From: Desulfobacteraceae bacterium
GTDB lineage: Bacteria > Desulfobacterota > DSM-4660 > Desulfatiglandales > B25-G16
DNA: 11,689 bases
NCBI GenBank assembly: GCA_030615565.1
Contig: JAUWZC010000052.1
Coordinates: 1-11,689 of the forward strand
Reading direction: 5' to 3'
The stretch's first letter is position 1, and every line of letters starts with the position of its first letter. The notes under the pieces were generated by a model, which was not told where the DNA came from, did no database searches, and saw nothing but the letters and a program-made list of their open reading frames with translations. Shown here one piece after another: positions 1 through 7,785 of this stretch. The position numbers and the translations under genes were made by a program.

Positions 1-1
1 T

Positions 2-187
2 GCTTCGGGACTCATCTTTGTGCACAATCACCCTTCAGGCAATTTAAAGCCCAGCAAACATGATCTGTCACTCAATGACAAATTGGTCAAGGCCTGTCGC
101 GCTGTTGACCTTACGCCTCTCGATCACATCATAATAGGTCCCACCGGCTATATCTCCTTAAAAGAAAAAGGGTTGTTTCAAAAATAA
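2..187 (+). CDS. radC: RadC family JAMM-domain protein, C-terminal part (truncated by window start)
   Basis: The open frame entering from the left edge gives 61 residues and ends at TAA 185-187. It contains the metal-binding JAMM/MPN signature of RadC proteins: HNHPSG at residues 8-13, then PS and an Asp at residue 21 (pattern HxHPSGxxxPSxxD). The tail, with DHIIIGP and GYISLKEKGLF, is the usual RadC ending. RadC proteins were once called DNA repair proteins, but their biochemical role is unsettled; the fold is that of a zinc-dependent JAB1/MPN peptidase. The N-terminal helix-hairpin-helix part lies outside the window. The gene is on the same strand as the restriction operon but is separated from it by 144 nt with its own promoter-like signals, so it is probably an independent unit at the island edge. 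Confidence 0.93.
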   Translation, partial: ASGLIFVHNHPSGNLKPSKHDLSLNDKLVKACRAVDLTPLDHIIIGPTGYISLKEKGLFQK

Positions 188-197
188 AAAAACATCA

Positions 198-242
198 ATA
201 TTATAGTTTAACTTCATATTATATGAAGAAAAACTATAATAT
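198..242. promoter_or_regulatory. 45-bp near-perfect dyad upstream of the restriction operon (candidate operator)
   Basis: Two 22-nt arms flank a single central T at 220. The outer 12-bp half-sites are ATATTATAGTTT (198-209) and its exact complement at 231-242. The inner 8-bp half-sites are CTTCATAT (212-219) and its complement at 221-228. Only the two pairs at 210/230 and 211/229 (A opposite A) fail, so 20 of 22 pairs match. It lies between the radC stop and the candidate -35 box of the hsd operon. The absence of a following T-run argues against a simple terminator. The position and symmetry suggest a dimeric regulator's operator; the binding protein is unknown, and the wHTH protein in the operon is one candidate by inference only. 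Confidence 0.6.
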
Positions 243-253
243 AAAATAAAATC

Positions 254-282
254 TTGACTTTATTCTATTCATAATATATTTT
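254..282 (+). promoter_or_regulatory. Candidate sigma70-type promoter for the hsd operon
   Basis: TTGACT at 254-259 matches the -35 consensus in five of six positions. Downstream, TATTTT (277-282) lies at a 17-nt spacing and TATATT (275-280) at 15 nt; either could serve as the -10 element. The surrounding sequence is very AT-rich, so -10-like hexamers are expected by chance and the exact choice is uncertain. The -35 lies 11 nt after the 45-bp dyad, where an activator could contact polymerase. Confidence 0.45.
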
Positions 283-317
283 CATTTGTACACATTACTT
301 TTACATAATTTTATTTC

Positions 318-322
318 AGGAG
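318..322 (+). promoter_or_regulatory. Shine-Dalgarno AGGAG that decides the hsdM start
   Basis: AGGAG at 318-322 sits 9 nt before ATG 332. An in-frame TTG at 323 follows the motif with no spacer and so could not be served by it. This favours ATG 332 as the hsdM start. Confidence 0.75.
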
Positions 323-331
323 TTGAGTGCC

Positions 332-1813
332 ATGGGCAAGATAGATTTGAACACATTGAAATCATATCTCTGGGAGTCAGCCAATATCCTCAGGGGTAGT
401 ATAGACGCCTCAGACTATAAAAACTACATCTTTGGTATGTTATTCCTGAAACGCCTCTCTGATGTTTTTGACGAGGAACGAGATGGGCTAAAAATAGAGA
501 ACCATGTGGACCTTAATGATCCGGATAATTATACCTTTGATGTACCTGAAAAAGCCCATTGGTCATACTTAAAGACATTGACCCAGAATCTTGGTGAAGC
601 AATAAATAAAGCGGATGAAGCCCTGGAAGAAGCCAATCCGGAAACGCTGGAAGGTGTGCTTTCTGCTGTGGATTTCAACGATAAAGACCGCTTGCCAGAT
701 GTTACGCTATCTGCATTGATTGCCCATTTCTCGAAAATTCCTCTCGCTAACAAAGATCTGGAAAACCCTGACATCCTTGGGGATGCCTATGAATACCTGA
801 TTGCACAATTTGCAGATGATGCAGGGAAGAAGGGCGGTGAATTTTATACTCCAAAAGAGGTAGTGACTCTCTTAGTCGAAATCTTAGATCCCCATGAAAA
901 GATGCGCATCTGTGATCCTGCCTGTGGGTCAGGAGGCATGTTGGTCCAGTCGGTCTATCATCTTAGAGAGAGAGAGCAAAATCGCAGAAACATCTCACTT
1001 TTTGGTCAGGAGAGAAATATAGGCACCTGGGCTATTTGCAAAATGAATATGTTACTCCATGGGTTATCCAGTGCCAGGTTGGAAAAAGGAGATACACTGA
1101 GAAACCCTAAAATAATTGGAGAACAAGGGAGACTCATGGAGTTCGATATTGTGATTGCCAATCCACCCTTCTCTCTTAAGAATTGGGGCTATGAAGAAGC
1201 ACAGCATGATCCTTATCACCGCTTCCGATTCGGGATTCCCCCAAAAGGCTATGGAGATTATGCCTTTGTGCAGCACATGATCGCAACCCTGAATCCTAAA
1301 GGTCGGGTTGGAGTAGTGCTTCCCCATGGAGTCTTGTTCCGGGGGGGAGCTGAGGGAAAAATAAGAAAGGGAATCTTGGAAGAGGATTTGTTAGAGGCGG
1401 TCATCGGGCTTCCAAGCAATTTATTTTTCGGGGCCAGCATCCCTGCCTGCCTTTTTATCGTTAATAAAAATAAACCTACAGAGCGTAAAGGGAAGGTCTT
1501 CTTTCTTTATGGTGCGAATGATTACCTGGAAGGAAAAAACCAGAATAAGCTCCGGAAAGAAGATATTGAAAAGATAGTCAATGCATATAGGGGATACAGA
1601 TCTATTGAAAAATATTGCAGGCCTGTATCTTTAGATGAGATCCGCACTAATGACTACAATCTGAACATTACAAGATATATCGATATAACAGAGGAAGAAG
1701 AGCCAATCGATGTTCAAGATGTCCTCAATCAATTGAAGGAACTTAAAGAAGAAAGATCTGGTGTTGAGGAAAAGATGAATCGTTTTTTAAAGGAATTAGG
1801 GCTTCAGGTTTAG
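332..1813 (+). CDS. hsdM: Type I restriction-modification system, DNA methyltransferase subunit HsdM
   Basis: This 493-residue protein is the modification subunit of a type I R-M complex. It transfers methyl groups from S-adenosylmethionine to N6 of adenine in the target chosen by HsdS. The N-terminal HsdM_N-type helical region (about residues 5-140) carries the typical NILRGSIDASDYKNYIF stretch. The segment GEFYTPKEVV introduces the catalytic domain. The SAM-binding motif I is DPACGSGG beginning at residue 195, and the catalytic motif IV is NPPF beginning at residue 277, as expected for an N6-adenine gamma-class enzyme. The C-terminal end is a charged coiled-coil-like helix that probably contacts HsdS. 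Length is normal for the family. The ATG at 332 is chosen over an upstream TTG (323) because of the AGGAG spacing. It is the first gene of a six-gene operon; the next start follows its stop by only 2 nt. All key motifs are intact. Confidence 0.96.
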   Translation: MGKIDLNTLKSYLWESANILRGSIDASDYKNYIFGMLFLKRLSDVFDEERDGLKIENHVDLNDPDNYTFDVPEKAHWSYLKTLTQNLGEAINKADEALEEANPETLEGVLSAVDFNDKDRLPDVTLSALIAHFSKIPLANKDLENPDILGDAYEYLIAQFADDAGKKGGEFYTPKEVVTLLVEILDPHEKMRICDPACGSGGMLVQSVYHLREREQNRRNISLFGQERNIGTWAICKMNMLLHGLSSARLEKGDTLRNPKIIGEQGRLMEFDIVIANPPFSLKNWGYEEAQHDPYHRFRFGIPPKGYGDYAFVQHMIATLNPKGRVGVVLPHGVLFRGGAEGKIRKGILEEDLLEAVIGLPSNLFFGASIPACLFIVNKNKPTERKGKVFFLYGANDYLEGKNQNKLRKEDIEKIVNAYRGYRSIEKYCRPVSLDEIRTNDYNLNITRYIDITEEEEPIDVQDVLNQLKELKEERSGVEEKMNRFLKELGLQV

Positions 1814-1815
1814 AC

Positions 1816-2415
1816 ATGTTTCGTGATCAAAAAGATGTAAAGACGATATTGAATGCATTGGGTGAACAGTTGGAAAGTTCATCGGTGGAACCTGTTGAAC
1901 TTTTAGTGTGCGGAGGCTCGGCCATGATCTTTTTGGGGCTGGCTCAACGGACCACAAAGGATGTAGATATACTTGCCTATGTCAAACGGACCAATGCAGG
2001 AGATACCTCATTTATCAAAGCAACGCCATTAAAAGAGGAATTCATTGCAGCTGCCAAGAAGGTTGCGAGAGATTTCAACTTACCTGAGAATTGGATTAAT
2101 ACGGGGCCTACTTCAGCAGTAGATCTTGGATTGCCGGATGGACTTATGGAAAGGGTCACTACAAGAGAGTTTGGCCGGAAACTAACTATTCATTTCTTAG
2201 GCCGATATGATCAAATCCATTTTAAGCTTTATGCAGCAGTAGACCAGGGGGCCGGGATACACTACGATGATCTTTTGTCATTAAACCCGACAGCAGAGGA
2301 ACTGGAACAGGCAGCTCGCTGGAGCATGACCCATGATGTATCCGAAGGATATAGACAAATTCTTAAAGATTTATTAAATCATATGGGATACAGAGATGTT
2401 GCAAAAAGACTTTAG
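1816..2415 (+). CDS. Nucleotidyltransferase-fold protein, DUF6036/AbiEii-like
   Basis: This 199-residue protein has the hallmark of a minimal nucleotidyltransferase fold: GGSA at residues 33-36, a short helix, then TKDVD at 47-51, giving the metal-binding pair D49 and D51. Further on, HFKLYAA (with K137) and DDLLSL (D151/D152) match the Lys and second Asp cluster of DUF6036/AbiEii-type enzymes. The ATG lies 2 nt after the hsdM stop, with AGG at 1806-1808, which suggests translational coupling. Its 3' end overlaps the wHTH gene by 20 nt. In AbiE systems a related nucleotidyltransferase is the toxin and a wHTH protein the antitoxin; MenT-type relatives modify tRNA. Whether this protein modifies RNA or protein, or acts as a toxin at all, cannot be read from the sequence. 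Family assignment is fairly secure; function is inference. Confidence 0.8.
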   Translation: MFRDQKDVKTILNALGEQLESSSVEPVELLVCGGSAMIFLGLAQRTTKDVDILAYVKRTNAGDTSFIKATPLKEEFIAAAKKVARDFNLPENWINTGPTSAVDLGLPDGLMERVTTREFGRKLTIHFLGRYDQIHFKLYAAVDQGAGIHYDDLLSLNPTAEELEQAARWSMTHDVSEGYRQILKDLLNHMGYRDVAKRL

Positions 2416-3439
2416 AGATTTATTTCTTGAAAATATTCTTAACTTCCTCTGGCGCCAATGGTCAGCCTTGGGAGTGTTGGGTGAGTCCAGGACTAAAGAC
2501 CCATGGATATATGATCCGGAGCCTATGCTTCTTTTCACTCTGGAAATGGGCCGTTATGAACCAAGGTTGTTTGATGAAGTAGTTGACTGGCTCATTGTCA
2601 ATGGTAGATGGATTGATATGCAACGATTGAGGGGGATCTTGCGTGAAAAAGCTGAAATAAACAGAAATTTAATAGGTGCAGTGGCAGCATTTCTTATGAA
2701 CCAGGGCAATGAAAGAAAATGGAGGAATCTGAGTCAGTTCTGCCGATCCCACGATTCTAATAGGTACAGCAACCCCGAGTCTCTTTTTTATGAAAAGAAT
2801 GGCAAGTCGCATCCCATCACAAAAACACCGGATTCGATCTTTCTCACTCATGGTTTCAATCGTCCTCAATTGAGAGTGAGGCGTATGACAAGAAAGGTGC
2901 CGATTACCTCATACAATACCCTTCGTTTCTTATTAAGAGCACTTTTTGGCCTGGGCTCAAGAGCCGAATGTCTGGCTTATCTACTCACGCATGAGGGCGG
3001 TCATCCTTCGGAAATTGCAAAAGCGATCGGTATTTCAATTCGGGGGACACAGGATACACTGATCGAGCTTTCCAGATCAGGCTTTATCCTTACGCGGGTG
3101 AGTGGAAAACGGAAGATTGAATACTGGCTCTCCCACGAGAGATGGTGGGAATTTCTATCCAGGGGAAGTATATCAGAAATCGAAAAACCTATCTGGATCG
3201 ACTGGATCGCCCTTTACTCTGCACTTTCTCAGTTATGGGCCGCCTTGAATGAAATTAGTAAAGAGGAAATGAGCGATTATATGAGAAGTTCAAAGCTTCG
3301 TGATTCGCTGGAGATGGTTGGTAGTGAATTTGCTAAAAGTGGTCTCGATATTCCCCCTATTCCTGGAATTGACGTTAGACCGGAAGAGTATGAGAAGGCA
3401 TTTGAAGAGTTTATTATCAATGTTTTTGGAGCAAGATAA
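2396..3439 (+). CDS. Winged helix-turn-helix partner of the nucleotidyltransferase
   Basis: This 347-residue protein has three visible parts. Residues 1-100 form a helical region rich in Trp, with WRQWSALGV and YDPEPMLLFTLEMGR, ending in a DWLIVNGRWID segment. Residues 100-170 are basic and polar. Residues 185-250 form a winged-helix domain: ECLAYLLTHEGGHPSEIAKA is followed by IGISIRGTQDTLIELSRSGFI, the recognition-helix region, and then a KRKIEYWL wing strand. The C-terminal 90 residues are helical. The start ATG 2396 lies inside the nucleotidyltransferase gene, so the two are probably translated together. No named family is claimed; the pairing of a nucleotidyltransferase with a wHTH protein recalls AbiEii/AbiEi, although gene order here is reversed. 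It may repress the operon or neutralise the nucleotidyltransferase; both are inference. The next gene begins 2 nt after its stop. Confidence 0.75.
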   Translation: MLQKDFRDLFLENILNFLWRQWSALGVLGESRTKDPWIYDPEPMLLFTLEMGRYEPRLFDEVVDWLIVNGRWIDMQRLRGILREKAEINRNLIGAVAAFLMNQGNERKWRNLSQFCRSHDSNRYSNPESLFYEKNGKSHPITKTPDSIFLTHGFNRPQLRVRRMTRKVPITSYNTLRFLLRALFGLGSRAECLAYLLTHEGGHPSEIAKAIGISIRGTQDTLIELSRSGFILTRVSGKRKIEYWLSHERWWEFLSRGSISEIEKPIWIDWIALYSALSQLWAALNEISKEEMSDYMRSSKLRDSLEMVGSEFAKSGLDIPPIPGIDVRPEEYEKAFEEFIINVFGAR

Positions 3440-3441
3440 AA

Positions 3442-4710
3442 GTGGAACAGGTAAGCAGTCTAAAAACAGGTGTTAAATATAAAGATACGCCTATTGGTAA
3501 AATTCCTGTGGATTGGGAAGCTGTGACTTTATCACAAATTGCGGAAATCAATATGGGGCAGTCTCCTCCATCAAAAGATTGTAACGAACAAGGAGACGGA
3601 CTTCCATTTTATCAAGGTAATGCTGAATTTGGATCAAAGTACCCGAGTCCACAAAAGTGGTGCAAAAGACCTAAGAAATTAGCTGATGAAGGGGATATTT
3701 TAATAAGTGTTCGTGCACCAGTGGGAGAAATAAACATTGCACCTCATAAATGCTGCATTGGAAGAGGAATTGCAGCAGTGCAGGCGAAGGATATACATGA
3801 TAAGTTTTTATACCAATCTATGCTATTGTATCGAAAAAACCTTCAGAAAATGGCTCAAGGGAGCACTTTTGAAGCCATTAATCGTAAAGAGCTTGCAGAA
3901 CTATTAACCTTATTGCCCCCTTTTCCAGAACAAGAAAAAATCGCTGATATCTTAACAACAGTGGACAAAGCAATTGAGAAGACAACGCAGTTTATTGAAA
4001 AGACAAAAGAGCTCAAAAAAGGTCTGATGCAGAGTCTTCTCACCAGAGGGATCGAGCATAACAAATTCAAAAAGACCGAGATCGGAGAGATTCCAGATGA
4101 GTGGGAGGTGGTTCCATTATCAAAAACATTAATAGGTCATAAAAGTAGATATGGTGTCTATAAAGAAAGAAGATTATATGGAGAAGGAACTCAAATACTT
4201 AAAATTGGCGATGTTTTTCAAAAAGATTTTTATTCAGGTGAAAAAGCCCAAAGACTGATGTTGTCAGAAAAAGAATTGATATCAAATGAGGTCTTTCCGA
4301 ATGATATTCTCATGGCAGTAGCATCAGTAAAACTAGAAGGGGTCGGGGAGGCGATGTATGTTTTAAGATTAAATGAGAAAACAGCATTTGATCATAATTT
4401 AGCAAATATTAGAACTGACCATAATAAGTGTAACCCAAAATTTCTCTTTTACACATTAAAGTCAAGAATTATCAGGAAAAGAGTTGAAAGTCTATGTACT
4501 AAAGTTGGAACAACATTCTTGAAAGCTAGTGAAATCGACAAATTTCTAATACCAGTTCCTCCCTTGAATGAACAACATCAAATCGCTGAAATTTTATTTG
4601 AACTCGATGCTCAAATCGAAAAAGAATCAAATCATAAGGAACAATTGGAAACATTGAAAAAAGGTTTGATGCAGGTATTATTAACAGGAAAATTACGTGT
4701 GGCCGTGTAA
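3442..4710 (+). CDS. hsdS: Type I restriction-modification system, specificity subunit HsdS
   Basis: This 422-residue protein is the target-recognition subunit that positions HsdM and HsdR on a bipartite DNA site. It has the classic pseudo-repeat layout. TRD1 opens with TPIGKIPVDWEAVTLSQI at residues 16-33, and TRD2 opens with the related TEIGEIPDEWEVVPLSKT at 212-229. Each TRD is followed by a conserved coiled-coil spacer: PPFPEQEKIADIL near 159 and LKKGLMQSLLT at 191-201, then PPLNEQHQIAEIL near 373 and LKKGLMQVLLT at 405-415. The start is GTG 3442, served by GGAG at 3428-3431 (10-nt spacer); the wHTH stop is 2 nt upstream. Both TRDs look more AT-rich than the conserved spacers, as expected of exchangeable TRD cassettes. 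Both halves are complete. The target sequence cannot be predicted from this. Confidence 0.95.
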   Translation: MEQVSSLKTGVKYKDTPIGKIPVDWEAVTLSQIAEINMGQSPPSKDCNEQGDGLPFYQGNAEFGSKYPSPQKWCKRPKKLADEGDILISVRAPVGEINIAPHKCCIGRGIAAVQAKDIHDKFLYQSMLLYRKNLQKMAQGSTFEAINRKELAELLTLLPPFPEQEKIADILTTVDKAIEKTTQFIEKTKELKKGLMQSLLTRGIEHNKFKKTEIGEIPDEWEVVPLSKTLIGHKSRYGVYKERRLYGEGTQILKIGDVFQKDFYSGEKAQRLMLSEKELISNEVFPNDILMAVASVKLEGVGEAMYVLRLNEKTAFDHNLANIRTDHNKCNPKFLFYTLKSRIIRKRVESLCTKVGTTFLKASEIDKFLIPVPPLNEQHQIAEILFELDAQIEKESNHKEQLETLKKGLMQVLLTGKLRVAV

Positions 4711-4740
4711 TTTTAATGGCAATCCAATCGATGGTATAAA

Positions 4741-7635
4741 ATGGACCAAAAATTCACTGAAGATACTCTTTCCGAACAGCCCGCCATTGAGCAGCTTAAA
4801 CGTCTGAAATATTACTATATTCATGGTGATGAGCTTGATCCAGATTTAAGAGACGACTGCGAGCGATCCTCCCGAAGGGAAATGGTGTTAATAACCAGGC
4901 TGAAAAAGAAACTTGCCGAAATCAATCCCCATTTAACAGAAGAAAGCATTAATAAGGCTGTGAGAAGGGTTACACATATCCAGGCAGAAGGCCTGATGGA
5001 GGCCAATCAAAGATTTCATCAGGATTTGATCTCGGGAATATCCATTGATCAGGATATAAGGGCAAGAAGACAGAAACAGACAGTTCGGTTTATTGATTTT
5101 GAAAATCCTGAGAAGAACGAGTTTCTGGTGGTTAATCAATTCTGGGTAAAGGGGCCTAAGGAAACAGATCGGCCGGATATTGTTATTTTCATTAATGGAA
5201 TCCCTTTGGTAGCCATTGAGTGCAAGAGTCCGGTGGCAAAACAAGGTGGTATCAGTAAGGCTATCAAACAGCTAGATAGATACCAGCAAGAAATTCCTCA
5301 ACTCTTCCATACCAATCAGATCTGTATTGCATTAAATCTATTTGGCGCCAGATACGGAACCATTTTTTCCGATGAAGAGTATTATCATCAGTGGAAAGAA
5401 AATGGGGATAAAAAACTTCCCAACATGGCTGACCATCCAACGGTCAGGGAGATGTTACAGCTTGGCCTGGTCAAAGACGAAGATCTATCTGACAGCCCAA
5501 CAGCCCAGGAAGTTTTGATAACAGGCATCCTTAATAAAAGGAATCTGCTCGATATCATCCAGAATTTCATCGTCTTTGAGCAGGAAAGGAGCAGGACTGT
5601 TAAAAAGGTATGTCGCTATCAGCAATTCACAGCCGTCAATAAGATCCTGCGAAGGGTTACAAAGGAAGACGAAAAACGAGGAATAATATGGCACTGGCAA
5701 GGATCAGGCAAATCACTCACCATGCTTTTTGCTGCGGTCAAACTCAGGCGTGAGGAAAAGAAGCTTAAAAACCCTATCATTTTGGTGGTGACCGATCGAA
5801 TAGGCCTTGATGATCAGATTAGCAAAACATTTCGTAATTGCCATTTCCCAAACCCAATTCAGATCAGGGAAAAGAGAGGCTCCTACAGGAAGCTGTATGA
5901 ACACCTCAGCCAGGATGTGGGCCAGACAATTTTGACGACTGTTTTTCTATTCAGAAAACCTCTTGATAGATATCTATCGCAGGCAGAGAATATCATTGTC
6001 CTGACTGATGAGGCCCATCGTACCCAGTATGGCTTTTTCGCCTTGAATATGCGGCGTGCCCTTCCCAATGCCTCTCTCTTTGCCTTTACCGGGACACCTC
6101 TCGATAAAAGAGATCGAAATACCTATCGACACTTCAGCCCGCCAGGAGAGAGGTACCTGGATTACTATACAATTCGAAATGCCGAAGATGACAGGCAAAT
6201 CGTACCGGTCAAGTATCAAAGTAGATTGGCTAGACTCCAGGTTGTGGGGAAATCCCTTGATCAATTGTTTGATGATCTTTTTCATGACAGAACTGAGGAA
6301 GAAAAGGTCCAGCTTAAAAAGAAATATGCCACTATTGAGACGCTATCCAGGGCAGATCGAAGGATTGAGCTGATTGCCCGGGATATTGTGGAACATTTTA
6401 ACCAGAAGATCCGACCTAATAGATTTAAGGCCCAGTTGGTGGCTTCAGATAGGGCTATGGCTATCAGGTACAAACAGGAACTCGATAAATTGATCGATCC
6501 TGAAAGGTCTGAAGTCGTCATAACGATTAGCAGTGATGATCCTCAGGAGCGGAAAGAAAAATATAGGCGAACCAGGGAGCAGGAAAATGTTCTAAAAGAG
6601 GCCTTCAATGACCCTGAGGATCCCCTGGAATTTCTCATTGTATGCGATAAACTCCTAACTGGTTTTGATGCACCTATTGAGCAGGTCATGTATTTGGATC
6701 ATCGGCTGACAGAACATACACTGCTTCAAGCCATTGCCCGGACAAATCGAACCTATCCAAGGAAGAACTTTGGTTTGGTGGTGGATTATGTGGGAGTAGG
6801 TTGGGAATTGGCCAAGGCTTTAGTTATATTCGAGAAGGAAGACCTGGAAGGTATCTTCGGGGTTGAGGACATCAAGAAGGAACTGGCAAACCTTGGTTAC
6901 TGGCATAAGATTACCCTTGGTTTTTTTGAAAAGATAGATCGCCGCAAGCGGAGACCAGGGGATATACTTCAAAGATGTATGGAGATTCTCAGGCCTGAGG
7001 ATGTTCGGGCCGAGTTTGATGCCTCATTTCGAGAATTTGCTAGAAGTATGGATTTCTTGATGCCTGACCCAGTGGTTGATCCCTATCTTGAGGATTTTAA
7101 ATTTTTGGGAACAATTAGAGAAGGAGCCAGGAATCTTTACAGGGACGAGCGTTTGAGCCTCAAGGATTGCAGTAAAAAGGTGGAAGAACTTATCCATGCC
7201 CATATTGAAACCGCTGGAATGGAGAATATTCTTGAACCAATAAGTATCACTGCTCCTGATTTTCATGAAAAATTGGAAATAAAAGGGAGTTCAAGAGCAA
7301 AGGCCAGTCATGTGGAATATGCTATCCGGCAAACGATTACTGAGAAGACTGCCATGGACCCTGTATTCTATGGTTCCCTCAAGGATCGATTAGAGGAGAT
7401 CATTGAGGAATATAGAAAGGGGCGGAAGGATGAAGCTCAATTATTAATTGATCTTATGGAACTCGGAAACAATGAGAAAGAGCGGGAGACCTTCGCAAGA
7501 TCCTTGGGATTGGAAGATGCCAGAGAATTTTCATTCTATGGGCTTCTTTCAGGGAGACAATGTTTTCAGATTCGGATGAGAAACAGGTCGCATTTACCAA
7601 AGAGATCATTCAGATTATTAAAGATAAAAGAGTGA
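4741..7635 (+). CDS. hsdR: Type I restriction-modification system, endonuclease/translocase subunit HsdR (frameshifted near its 3' end)
   Basis: This subunit uses ATP to translocate unmethylated DNA and then cuts it. The 964-residue frame shows the N-terminal PD-(D/E)xK nuclease (D146, then E160-C-K162), followed by a superfamily 2 helicase/translocase. Walker A is QGSGKS with G321-S325, DEAH is at 423-426, TGTP at 450-453 (motif III), and VCDKLLTGFDAP and QAIARTNR (663-670, motif VI) are intact. The C-terminal helical region follows. After the family-like FSFYGLLS (to about base 7551) the frame reads an unrelated basic tail, RQCFQIRMRNRSHLPKRSF, and stops at 7635. The expected C-terminus continues in another frame to 7784. 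Restoring it gives about 1014 residues, normal for HsdR. The ATG lies 30 nt after hsdS. Nuclease and motor should be intact, but the HsdM/HsdS-contacting C-terminus would be lost if the shift is real. Confidence 0.93.
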   Translation: MDQKFTEDTLSEQPAIEQLKRLKYYYIHGDELDPDLRDDCERSSRREMVLITRLKKKLAEINPHLTEESINKAVRRVTHIQAEGLMEANQRFHQDLISGISIDQDIRARRQKQTVRFIDFENPEKNEFLVVNQFWVKGPKETDRPDIVIFINGIPLVAIECKSPVAKQGGISKAIKQLDRYQQEIPQLFHTNQICIALNLFGARYGTIFSDEEYYHQWKENGDKKLPNMADHPTVREMLQLGLVKDEDLSDSPTAQEVLITGILNKRNLLDIIQNFIVFEQERSRTVKKVCRYQQFTAVNKILRRVTKEDEKRGIIWHWQGSGKSLTMLFAAVKLRREEKKLKNPIILVVTDRIGLDDQISKTFRNCHFPNPIQIREKRGSYRKLYEHLSQDVGQTILTTVFLFRKPLDRYLSQAENIIVLTDEAHRTQYGFFALNMRRALPNASLFAFTGTPLDKRDRNTYRHFSPPGERYLDYYTIRNAEDDRQIVPVKYQSRLARLQVVGKSLDQLFDDLFHDRTEEEKVQLKKKYATIETLSRADRRIELIARDIVEHFNQKIRPNRFKAQLVASDRAMAIRYKQELDKLIDPERSEVVITISSDDPQERKEKYRRTREQENVLKEAFNDPEDPLEFLIVCDKLLTGFDAPIEQVMYLDHRLTEHTLLQAIARTNRTYPRKNFGLVVDYVGVGWELAKALVIFEKEDLEGIFGVEDIKKELANLGYWHKITLGFFEKIDRRKRRPGDILQRCMEILRPEDVRAEFDASFREFARSMDFLMPDPVVDPYLEDFKFLGTIREGARNLYRDERLSLKDCSKKVEELIHAHIETAGMENILEPISITAPDFHEKLEIKGSSRAKASHVEYAIRQTITEKTAMDPVFYGSLKDRLEEIIEEYRKGRKDEAQLLIDLMELGNNEKERETFARSLGLEDAREFSFYGLLSGRQCFQIRMRNRSHLPKRSFRLLKIKE

Positions 7636-7784
7636 TCGACTGGGTAGAAAGAGAGGATATTCAAAAGGAGATGAGGAGGGAGATCAAAAGACTTTTGAAG
7701 TCAAAGGGGTGCTCAAAGGATAAAGTGGAGCCATTGACCAGGGAGATTGTGAGCCTGGCCCGGATTCAGTTAAAAGAAGTCTAA
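7560..7784 (+). pseudogene. hsdR: Displaced HsdR C-terminal helical segment (out of frame with hsdR)
   Basis: The 74 residues read from ATG 7560 (SDSDEKQVAFTKEIIQIIKD, then DWVEREDIQKEMRREIKRLL, ending near LARIQLKEV) look like the conserved C-terminal helical end of HsdR proteins (DUF3387-like). In HsdR this part follows the FYxxL segment directly. Here it is in the frame one base behind hsdR, so a single lost base, for instance one G from the GGG run at 7552-7554, would explain the split. This frame is open from 7476, which bounds the junction on the left; homology places it at about 7549-7562. It is probably not a separate gene, although internal initiation at ATG 7560 is possible (AGGGAG at 7551-7556 is only 3 nt away, too close to be good). 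The metallopeptidase ATG follows its stop by 1 nt. Confidence 0.78.
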
Positions 7785-7785
7785 A

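Noticed and set aside
1064..1327. Reverse-strand 87-codon frame within hsdM
   Set aside because: It overlaps the NPPF-encoding part of hsdM and has no family-like sequence.
5974..6373. Open frames of about 100 codons on both strands inside hsdR
   Set aside because: They lie wholly within the strongly conserved DEAH/TGTP region of hsdR and their translations have no recognisable domain; they are shadows.
7540..7565. Programmed -1 frameshift in hsdR
   Set aside because: No X-XXY-YYZ heptamer is present in the zero frame, and I see no strong downstream stem; a base loss is simpler.
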